A DNA stretch of 50,098 nt from assembly GCF_001418475.1 (NCBI RefSeq), contig NZ_LIQX01000269.1, forward strand, positions 1-50,098, given 5' to 3'. Positions 43,970 to 50,098 of the stretch are shown here, one piece after another. The first letter of the stretch is position 1, and each line of letters opens with the position of its first letter. Position numbers and translations under genes: made by a program. The notes beneath the pieces were generated by a model. The model did no database searches, was not told where the DNA came from, and saw only the letters and a program-made list of their open reading frames with translations. The stretch comes from Streptomyces ossamyceticus. Its GTDB lineage: Bacteria > Actinomycetota > Actinomycetes > Streptomycetales > Streptomycetaceae.

Positions 43970-45556
43970 GTGCGCTCGCAGGACAGGCAGGAGCGGCCGG
44001 ACGCCGCCGTCGTCACGGCGGCGCGGGCGGGCAACCGGCAGGCCACGGAGCAGCTGGTACAGGACTGTCTGCCGTTGGTCTACAACATCGTCGGGCGGGC
44101 GCTGGACGGGCACAGCGACGTCGACGACGTGGTCCAGGAGACGATGATGCGGGTCCTGGACGGGTTGCCCGGACTGAGGCAACCGGACCGGTTCCGGTCC
44201 TGGCTCGTCGCCATCACCGTGCGACAGATCCGTGACCGGTGGCGCGGAGGACGTACCCCGCTCACCGCGGAACCGCTGGAGGGGAACGAGCACGAGTCGG
44301 ACCCGCGGGCCGACTTCTCCGACCTGGCGATCCTTCGGCTCGCGCTGTCGGGTCAGCGGCGTGAGGCGGTGGAGGCGACCCGCTGGCTGGAGGAGGAGGA
44401 ACGCGAGGTACTCGCGCTGTGGTGGATGGAGAGCGTCGGCGAACTGACCCGCGGCGAGCTCTCGGAGGCCTGCGGTCTCACACCGCAGCATGCCGCGGTC
44501 CGCGTCCAGCGGGTCAAGGAACGGCTGGAGACGGCGCGCACCGTCGTACGAGCCGTGACGGCCTCGCCGCGCTGCCCGGACCTGTCCGCCGTGCTCGCCT
44601 CGTGGGACGGGCGGCCGTCCGGGCTGTGGCGCAAACGGCTGGCACGCCATGTCCGAGACTGTCCGCGGTGCCTGTCGAACTCGTCCGACCTGATACCGGC
44701 GGAGGGGCTGCTGGCCGGCCTCGCGCTGGTGCCGGTGCCGGCCGGCCTGACCGGCCTGGTACTGGCCAGGGTGCTGGGGGCGGGCTCGGCCGAGGCGACC
44801 GTCGGCGCGGGCACGCGTACGGTGAGCGGTGCGAGCCGTACCGCGCGGACGATCGGCCGGCTCGCCGCCAAGCCCGTGGCGACGGCGGCCGCGGGTGCCG
44901 TCACGCTCACGGCCGCCGGAGTGGCCTGGTACACGGCCGCGGGACCCGACGAGCCGACCCCGCGGCCCGCCGTCGCGGCCCCGCTGTCGCCCGCCGCCTC
45001 GTCCGCGCCTCCGTCCCCGAGAACGTCCGCCTCACCGACACCGACACCGACATCGGCGCCGACATCATCGACATCGACACGGCCACCGTCATCGGCCCCG
45101 GCGACGACCGTTGGGACGCGGTTCGCGGGGCGGCATGCGCTGCGGTCGGTCGACCACCCCGGTGACTACGTGAGCCAGTCCGGCCGACTCGGCATCCTGG
45201 CCCCGGTCGGCGCCACCAGCTCCGCGGCCACCCGACAGGCGGCCACCTTCACCTTCGTGCCCGGCCTGGCCGACCCCCGCTGCTCCTCACTCAGGGACGC
45301 CGCGGGCAGGTATCTGCGGCACTACGCCTTCCGCGTCAGGCTGGACACCGACGACGGATCCGCCATCTTCCGCAAGGACGCCACCTTCTGCCCCCGTTCG
45401 GGTGCCACGGCCGGTTCGGTCTCCCTGGAGTCCTACAACTACCCCGGCCGCTACCTCCGCCACCGGGACGACCTCCAGCTGTGGCTCGACCCTTCCGAGG
45501 GCACGGCCGCGTACCGGGCCAGCCGCTCCTTCGTTCTCGTGGAGCCCTGGAGCTGA
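43970..45556 (+). CDS. Membrane-tethered ECF sigma factor with built-in zinc anti-sigma motif and extracellular AbfB domain
   Basis: A 528-residue multi-domain protein. Residues 15-95 are ECF sigma region 2 (LPLVYNIVGRALDG, DVDDVVQETMMRVLDGL, FRSWLVAITVRQIRD). Residues about 140-192 are region 4 (ALWWMESVGELTRGELSEAC, then HAAVRVQRVKERL). Residues 202-234 carry a zinc anti-sigma-like motif: Cys202, then His227-x3-Cys231-x2-Cys234. A single helix (about 304-323) is followed by a Pro/Ser/Thr stalk (325-385) and a C-terminal AbfB domain (GDYVSQSGRLGIL, GRYLRHYAFRVRLD, GRYLRHRDDLQLWLD). I infer sugar binding outside controls the sigma part inside. GTG 43970 follows GGTGGGG. Confidence 0.88.
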   Translation: MRSQDRQERPDAAVVTAARAGNRQATEQLVQDCLPLVYNIVGRALDGHSDVDDVVQETMMRVLDGLPGLRQPDRFRSWLVAITVRQIRDRWRGGRTPLTAEPLEGNEHESDPRADFSDLAILRLALSGQRREAVEATRWLEEEEREVLALWWMESVGELTRGELSEACGLTPQHAAVRVQRVKERLETARTVVRAVTASPRCPDLSAVLASWDGRPSGLWRKRLARHVRDCPRCLSNSSDLIPAEGLLAGLALVPVPAGLTGLVLARVLGAGSAEATVGAGTRTVSGASRTARTIGRLAAKPVATAAAGAVTLTAAGVAWYTAAGPDEPTPRPAVAAPLSPAASSAPPSPRTSASPTPTPTSAPTSSTSTRPPSSAPATTVGTRFAGRHALRSVDHPGDYVSQSGRLGILAPVGATSSAATRQAATFTFVPGLADPRCSSLRDAAGRYLRHYAFRVRLDTDDGSAIFRKDATFCPRSGATAGSVSLESYNYPGRYLRHRDDLQLWLDPSEGTAAYRASRSFVLVEPWS

Positions 45557-46414
45557 CACCGAGGGGGCGAGGGTGCGGTTCAGCCAGGCCAGGAGGTCGC
45601 TGACGATCTCCCGTCTGTTGGTCTCGTGGAACAGCTCGTGGCGGGCCGCGGGATAGATGAGGTAGGTCACCTCGGTGAGGCCGGCCTCGCCATAGCGGTC
45701 GACCAGCAGGTTGCTGAGGGAGAGATCGGCGTTCAGCGGGTCGTGATCCCCGACCAGGACACAGACGGGCAGATCCGCCGGGACGCCCCGGGGCCGGGCG
45801 AGGGACGCCGAGGCGAGGGCGATGTCGGCCATGCCCCGGGCGTCGAGGCTGAAGCCGCACATCGGGTCCGCGAGGTAGGCGTCGACGGCCGCTTCGTCCC
45901 GGCTGAGCCAGTCGAACGGCGTGCGGCTGGGCCGGAACGCCTGGTTGAGCGCGAGCAGCGGGTCTCCTCCCTCCGCGACCGTCTGCGCCTGGGCCGCGAG
46001 CATGGCGTCGACGGCGGTGGTGCCGGCCAGGGCGAGCGCGTCGATCAGATGGGCGTGGTCGAGGACGTACTGCTGCGAGGCGAAGGAACCCAGGCTGTGT
46101 CCGAGCAGCGCCAACGGCAGGCCGGGGTGCCGCTCGCGGATGGTCGTCGACAGGGTGACCATGTCGCCGACGAGGCGGTTCCAGCCGTCGTCCCCGAGGT
46201 GACCGGGCTCGGCGTGCCTGCTCAGCCCGTGTCCGCGGTGATCGTTGGCGTAGACGGCGTAGCCCTGGGCGGTCAGTGCTGCCGCGAGCGGTGCGTAGCG
46301 GCCGGCGTGCTCGCCCATGCCGTGGGCGATCTGGACGACGGCTCGCGGGGGCGTGTCCGGTTTCCACGCGTGCACATGGATCTGGACGCCGTCTTCGCTG
46401 TCGAAGGTGAACAT
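45287..46414 (-). CDS. Alpha/beta hydrolase, monoacylglycerol-lipase-like, with extended C-terminus
   Basis: A serine hydrolase of 375 residues. The nucleophile is Ser107 in GHSLGSF, with Asp223 in GDHDPLN and His259 in AARHELFHE; AHGMGEHAGRYAPLA carries the oxyanion segment. The family normally ends near residue 285 (LLAWLNRTLAPS). The last 90 residues are low in hydrophobic patterning and run antisense over the AbfB domain of the sigma factor for 270 nt, so the original stop was probably lost. ATG 46414 has AGGAG 4 nt upstream. It follows the LivF gene by 28 nt and is probably the last gene of the liv operon. Confidence 0.85.
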   Translation of the reverse strand: MFTFDSEDGVQIHVHAWKPDTPPRAVVQIAHGMGEHAGRYAPLAAALTAQGYAVYANDHRGHGLSRHAEPGHLGDDGWNRLVGDMVTLSTTIRERHPGLPLALLGHSLGSFASQQYVLDHAHLIDALALAGTTAVDAMLAAQAQTVAEGGDPLLALNQAFRPSRTPFDWLSRDEAAVDAYLADPMCGFSLDARGMADIALASASLARPRGVPADLPVCVLVGDHDPLNADLSLSNLLVDRYGEAGLTEVTYLIYPAARHELFHETNRREIVSDLLAWLNRTLAPSVSAPGLHENEGAAGPVRGRALGRVEPQLEVVPVAEVAAGVVVGLQGDRTGRGTRTGAEGGVLAEDGGSVVGVQPDAEGVVPQIPARGVPE

Positions 46415-46442
46415 CGGGCTCCTTCTCTTGGGTACGGCCGGG

Positions 46443-47156
46443 TCAGGCGTGCTGTTCGCCGAGGTAGCCGGCGATGATCCGCGACTGGTCGGCCCGGAGT
46501 TCCCGGGCGGTGGCGTGCGCGGTGATCTCGCCGTGGGAGAGGACGTAGCCGCGGTCGGCGATGTCGAGGGCGAGGCCGACGTGCTGTTCGACGAGCAGCA
46601 CCCCGCAGCCGGTGTCGTCGGCATAGCGCCTGACGATGGGCAGCAACTCCTCGACGATGATGGGTGCCAGACCGAGGCTGAGCTCGTCGAGCAGGAGCAG
46701 CTTGGGGCCACGGGCCAGGGCTCGTCCCATGGCGAGCATCTGCTGCTCGCCGCCGGAGAGCAGCCCTGCCTTGCGGTCCTGGAGGCGGGACAGGGCGGGG
46801 AAGTAACGCTGGGCGGCGGCCTGGTCGAGGCGCTCGCCCCGGTGACCGAGACGCAGGTGCTCCGCCACCGTGAGACCGGAGAAGATGCCTCGTCCCTCCG
46901 GAACGTGGGCGATGCCGAGGCGGGCGCGGGTCGCCGCCGGGACCCTGCCGAGGTCCGTCCCGTTGAAGGTGACCGTGCCGGCCAGGGGGCGCAGCAGCGC
47001 GGAGACCGTCTTGAGCGTGGTGGTCTTGCCCGCGCCGTTGGCCCCGAGGAGGGCGACGACCTCTCCCGCGCCCACGTCGAGGTCGATGCCGCGGATGACG
47101 GCGGCTCCGTCGTATCCGGCGGTGAGGCCGGCCACCTTCAGGACGGGGGTGCTCAT
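46443..47156 (-). CDS. livF: Branched-chain amino acid-type ABC transporter ATP-binding protein LivF
   Basis: A 237-residue ATPase. Walker [11 protein letters not shown], the LivF-typical [17 protein letters not shown], signature [16 protein letters not shown] and Walker [14 protein letters not shown], switch His in VEQHVG. ATG 47156 overlaps the LivG stop (ATGA). HAAT-family transporters carry branched-chain amino acids, amides, urea or short-chain acids; the substrate here is not readable. Confidence 0.95.
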   Translation of the reverse strand: MSTPVLKVAGLTAGYDGAAVIRGIDLDVGAGEVVALLGANGAGKTTTLKTVSALLRPLAGTVTFNGTDLGRVPAATRARLGIAHVPEGRGIFSGLTVAEHLRLGHRGERLDQAAAQRYFPALSRLQDRKAGLLSGGEQQMLAMGRALARGPKLLLLDELSLGLAPIIVEELLPIVRRYADDTGCGVLLVEQHVGLALDIADRGYVLSHGEITAHATARELRADQSRIIAGYLGEQHA

Positions 47157-47968
47157 GGTGTCTCCGGTGTGCTGGTCAGGGCCTTGGCGGAGCCACCCGT
47201 CGGCGTGCCGGGCGTGGTGGCGGGCTGGACGGCGGATGCCCCGAGGTAGGCGGTGACGACAGCGGGGTCGGTGCGGACCTGTGCCGGTGTCCCGGAGGCG
47301 ATCACCTTGCCGAACTCCAGGACGACGACGTGGTCGCAGATGCCCATCACGAGGCTCATGTCGTGGTCGATGAGGAGCAGCGCGGTGCCGGCTTCAGCGA
47401 CGTCGCGCAGTCTGCGTCCCAGTTCGGCGCTCTCCGCCGTGTCCAGGCCGGCCGCGGGTTCGTCGAGACAGATGATGCGGGGCCGGGCCGCCAAGGCCCG
47501 TGCCACACCGACGAGTTTGCGCCTGCCCTGGGACAGTTCGTGTGCCGAGGCGTCGGCCAGGTCATCGAGTCCCAGGGCCGTGAGGGCTTCGGGAACAGCG
47601 GGGTTCGGGGCCGGGCGGCGTCCGAAGGTCTCGCCGAGCGCGGTCCACCACGTCGAAGGGTCCGCTGTGACCTGGAGGTTCTCCGCGACCGTGAGGTCCT
47701 CGAAGAGTTCGCTGCTCTGGAAGGTGCGGGCGAGTCCTCGGCGGGCCCGTACATGGGGCGGCCGTCCGGTCAGGTCCTTGCCGTCCAGTTCCACCCGTCC
47801 CCGGGCGGAGACGAGGCCGGTGACCGCGTCCACGAAGGTGGTCTTGCCGGCCCCGTTGGGTCCGATGAGCCCGACGAGTTGGCCCTCGCCGACCTCCAGG
47901 GAGACATCGCTGAGCGCGTGGACGCCGCCGTAGCTGACGCCCAACTGCTGGACAGAGAGCACGTTCAC
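47153..47968 (-). CDS. livG: Branched-chain amino acid-type ABC transporter ATP-binding protein LivG
   Basis: A 271-residue ATPase. Walker [31 protein letters not shown], a degenerate signature [16 protein letters not shown] and Walker [13 protein letters not shown], switch His in [11 protein letters not shown]. The C-terminal BCA_ABC_TP_C-like segment reads [16 protein letters not shown] 47968 has AGGAGG 7 nt upstream and overlaps the permease stop. A longer frame to 48199 is not family-like. Confidence 0.95.
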   Translation of the reverse strand: MNVLSVQQLGVSYGGVHALSDVSLEVGEGQLVGLIGPNGAGKTTFVDAVTGLVSARGRVELDGKDLTGRPPHVRARRGLARTFQSSELFEDLTVAENLQVTADPSTWWTALGETFGRRPAPNPAVPEALTALGLDDLADASAHELSQGRRKLVGVARALAARPRIICLDEPAAGLDTAESAELGRRLRDVAEAGTALLLIDHDMSLVMGICDHVVVLEFGKVIASGTPAQVRTDPAVVTAYLGASAVQPATTPGTPTGGSAKALTSTPETP

Positions 47969-49992
47969 GGTGCGACCTCCTTGGCGTCGGCGGGGGTACG
48001 GCCGAGGCGGATCCCCGGGGGACCGGCGGTGGACGCGTCGGCCGCCGGTGGTCCCGTCGTGGCCGCGGCGCGTGCCGCCCTCTTCGCTCTCTTCCGGCGG
48101 TGGGCGGCGCCCGCGATGCCGTCGGGGTTGGCGATCAGCGTCACGATCAGGGAGACGCCGCCGAACAGCAGGGCCCAGGTCCCCTTGATCCCGAACCATT
48201 TGTCCAGCGCGTGCGGCAGCAGTGCCTCGGTGGACATCAGCCCCGCGATCACGGCTCCGGACACCATGGTGATGCCGCCGATGTAGGCGAAACCGATCAG
48301 GCCGAGGGCGGCCAGCGCGGTGAACCGGGCGGCGCTGACCGAGCCGAAGTTGTAGCCGTAGAGGGTGCCGGCGGCGCTGGCGATGAAGGAGCTGATGGTG
48401 AACGCGGCGATCTTCACGGCCCGCACGTCGACACCGGCTGCCGCGGCGGCGCGCTCGTTGGAGCGGACGGCGAGCATCCGCCGGCCGAGTCCGGTGCGCC
48501 GGAGATGGGCGACGTACAGTCCGAGGGCGACGGTGACGGCCAGGACGAGGAAGCCGAACATGGGGCTGGGTTCGTTGCCGTCCAGGCCGCGGAAGTCCGC
48601 TTTCGGCCCGAGGTCGATCCCGAACAGACGCGGCGCGGGTACGGACACTCCGGCCGTTCCGCCGAACGAGGTGTTGTTGAACAGCGCCTGCTCCATGGCC
48701 AGGGCCGCGGCCAGGGTGACGACGGCCAGGCTCACTCCCCGCACCCGCAGGGCGGAGACGCCCGCCGCCACTCCCAGCAGGGTGGCCAGCACCATCGCGC
48801 CGAGGGCGGAGAACGGGAACGGGATCCCCAGCCGGACCGAGAGATGGGAGAGGACGAAGCCCGCCGTTCCGGAGAGCGCGAGCTGCATCACGGAGATCTG
48901 CCCCACGTAGCCGGTGATGACGACGTAGGACAGGACGATGACCATGCCGATCAACGAGTTGGTGAGTGCCTGGCGGAAGTCGAACGGGAGCACGATCAGT
49001 GCGGCGGCGCCGACCACGGTGGACATCAACGCGGGACGCAGCAGCCGCTCGGGCAGGGGCACCGCGGGCAGTCGCTGTTCGACGAGTTCACCGCGGCGCG
49101 GCAGACCGGCGCCCCGCACGTACAGGGCGACGACCATCAGGGCGAAGACGAGGAGCTGCTGGAGGCCGGGCATGGCGTTGCCGTCGTCGGTCGGGAACCA
49201 GCTCTGTGTGGACAGGTAGTAGACGACCGACTGGAGCACTCCGATGAGGATGCCCGCGGTGCAGGCGATCCACAGCGAGGTGAACCCGGCGAAGAGGGCG
49301 GCGGCCAGGGCCGGGACCACCTGGAGGGGCAGCGTCATGGAGTCGACCTGGACGATGGGCGCGGCCAGGACACCGAGGAGCCCGGCGACCAGGGCGGCCA
49401 GGAGGGTGTTCGCCATCGAGACGCTGTTGGGCGACAGACCTGCCAGAAGAGCGGCCTGTTCGTTCTCCGAGGCCGCGCGGGTGGCCAGGCCGAAGCGGCT
49501 CCACCGGTACAGGGCCCCGAGGACCAGCGCGATCACGACGACCAGACCGGCCAGGACGAAGCGGTCGGAGGGTGTGGTGACGCCCAGCACGGTGACGGTG
49601 CCGGCCGGAAGGATGCTCGGTGCCTGCTGCGGCTGGACCCCGAAGACCAGCAGGACGGTGGCCTGAAGGGTGAGCAGGATGCCGAGGGAGGCCGCGAGTT
49701 TCGCCAGCGGCGAGACGGTGCGCAGCGGCTTGAAGACCGCCACCTCCGTCAGCACCCCGACGGCGAGCGCTACGGCGAGGGCGCCGGCGAGAGCGGGCCC
49801 CACGGGCAGCGTGACCCCGAAGAAACCGGTGGTCAGGGCCCAGAAGGCATAGGCCGAGGCCATGGCGACGGCGCCGGTGGACAGGTTGATGATGCCCGAG
49901 CCCCGGTAGGTGACCACCACGCCGAGCGCGATGCCGGCGATCAGTGCCCCCTGGCCGAGGCCGAGCAGGGCGAAGAGCAGGATCTGTTCCAT
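47965..49992 (-). CDS. Fused LivH-LivM permease of a branched-chain amino acid-type ABC transporter
   Basis: A single 675-residue permease carrying both membrane subunits. Residues 1-295 match LivH (GIALGVVVTYRGSGIINLST, ASENEQAALLAGLSPNSVS). A linker (RRGELVEQRLPAVPLPERLL) joins residues about 335-620 that match LivM (LSYVVITGYVGQISVMQLAL, GRRMLAVRSNERAAAAAGVD, FAYIGGITMVSGAVIAGLM). A basic cytoplasmic tail follows. ATG 49992 has AGGAG upstream. It heads the livHM-livG-livF-hydrolase operon. The binding protein is expected right of the window. Confidence 0.94.
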   Translation of the reverse strand: MEQILLFALLGLGQGALIAGIALGVVVTYRGSGIINLSTGAVAMASAYAFWALTTGFFGVTLPVGPALAGALAVALAVGVLTEVAVFKPLRTVSPLAKLAASLGILLTLQATVLLVFGVQPQQAPSILPAGTVTVLGVTTPSDRFVLAGLVVVIALVLGALYRWSRFGLATRAASENEQAALLAGLSPNSVSMANTLLAALVAGLLGVLAAPIVQVDSMTLPLQVVPALAAALFAGFTSLWIACTAGILIGVLQSVVYYLSTQSWFPTDDGNAMPGLQQLLVFALMVVALYVRGAGLPRRGELVEQRLPAVPLPERLLRPALMSTVVGAAALIVLPFDFRQALTNSLIGMVIVLSYVVITGYVGQISVMQLALSGTAGFVLSHLSVRLGIPFPFSALGAMVLATLLGVAAGVSALRVRGVSLAVVTLAAALAMEQALFNNTSFGGTAGVSVPAPRLFGIDLGPKADFRGLDGNEPSPMFGFLVLAVTVALGLYVAHLRRTGLGRRMLAVRSNERAAAAAGVDVRAVKIAAFTISSFIASAAGTLYGYNFGSVSAARFTALAALGLIGFAYIGGITMVSGAVIAGLMSTEALLPHALDKWFGIKGTWALLFGGVSLIVTLIANPDGIAGAAHRRKRAKRAARAAATTGPPAADASTAGPPGIRLGRTPADAKEVAP

Positions 49993-49993
49993 G

Positions 49994-50009
49994 CATGACT
50001 CCTGTCATG
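49994..50009. promoter_or_regulatory. Inverted repeat over the ribosome-binding site of the permease gene
   Basis: CATGAC-TCCT-GTCATG, a perfect 6-bp dyad, encloses the AGGAG ribosome-binding sequence of the permease gene (read on the minus strand). It could occlude translation initiation or bind a regulator. Confidence 0.4.
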
Positions 50010-50032
50010 AGCCCGCGATTCCGCGGGTCCCG

Positions 50033-50076
50033 CGCTGCTGAGGTCGCGTCCTGCGAGGGCCGCGACCTCAGCAGCG
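50033..50076 (-). terminator. Perfect 16-bp hairpin at the right edge
   Basis: Arms 50033-50048 and 50061-50076 pair perfectly over 16 bp with a 12-nt loop. It lies upstream of the leftward liv operon, so it probably terminates a minus-strand gene beyond the window, possibly the transporter's binding protein. A smaller stem (CCCGCG/CGCGGG) lies at 50012-50027. Confidence 0.7.
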
Positions 50077-50098
50077 GCGGGGCGGGCGGGGGCTCACT

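Noticed and set aside
43910..44650. Minus-strand frame over the sigma-factor N-terminus
   Set aside because: No domain; antisense to clear sigma regions 2 and 4.
45034..45110. CCGACA-type repeats in the sigma stalk matching the TGTCGG repeat after the GH43 gene
   Set aside because: The shared hexamer is explained by Thr/Asp/Pro-rich codon use and GC-rich simple sequence; no longer homology links the two sites.
48100..49998. A 632-codon open frame antisense to the fused Liv permease
   Set aside because: The composition is Gly/Asp/Gln/His-rich with no family motif; the permease on the minus strand has clear helices and motifs.
1..50098. CRISPR arrays, rRNA operons, complete phage or complete insertion sequences
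   Set aside because: No regularly spaced repeats, no rRNA-like sequence, and no intact transposase, integrase or phage structural gene was seen.

Overview
The window is high-GC actinobacterial DNA. Codon use, frequent GTG/TTG starts, ATGA/GTGA start-stop overlaps and the gene families all fit a Streptomyces-type chromosome. Nothing indicates a plasmid or a complete phage. All calls are made by reading the sequence; no database search was run.

Layout. (1) 1-5866: a peptide/nickel-type ABC importer on the + strand: lipoprotein (cut by the left edge), two permeases, two ATPases, then a small cupin. (2) 5867-13623: a worn accessory stretch. It holds a second cupin, two TetR-like remnants, an intact HigB/HigA toxin-antitoxin pair, a frameshifted VapC-like toxin, an intact sensor kinase/response regulator pair, a 3' tRNA fragment and several degenerate tRNA-3'-like repeats that look like integration scars. 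(3) 13624-17067: a large secreted subtilisin-like protease ending in a perfect 20-bp terminator hairpin. (4) 17190-19816: an IS3-like remnant, a TetR regulator, and a metallo-beta-lactamase-fold hydrolase fused to a carboxymuconolactone-decarboxylase-like domain, with a 21+21 bp dyad upstream. (5) 20309-40474: a Wzx/Wzy-type exopolysaccharide cluster. It encodes GDP-fucose synthesis (Gmd, Fcl), a UDP-xylose-forming decarboxylase, a priming sugar transferase, several glycosyltransferases, three methyltransferases, a flippase, a polymerase, a chain-length regulator fused to a tyrosine kinase, a DUF4012 membrane protein and a low-molecular-weight tyrosine phosphatase. (6) 40560-45556: two secreted GH43 enzymes, divergent from an unusual sigma factor. 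(7) 45287-49992: a branched-chain-amino-acid-type ABC transporter with fused LivH-LivM permease and an alpha/beta hydrolase. Its binding protein probably lies beyond the right edge.

The most interesting item is the protein at 43970-45556. In one chain it joins an ECF sigma factor, a zinc-binding anti-sigma-like motif (Hx3Cx2C), one membrane helix, a Pro/Ser/Thr stalk and a C-terminal AbfB (arabinofuranan-binding) domain. The divergent neighbour is a secreted GH43 enzyme that also ends in AbfB. I infer a self-contained transmembrane sugar-sensing switch that controls arabinose-polymer degradation. Second is the MBL-CMD fusion with its long operator-like palindrome.

How the genes may work together: the EPS block contains a full Wzx/Wzy assembly route and both members of a tyrosine kinase/phosphatase pair. 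It lacks UDP-glucose dehydrogenase and GDP-mannose supply genes, so it must draw UDP-glucuronate and GDP-mannose from elsewhere in the genome.
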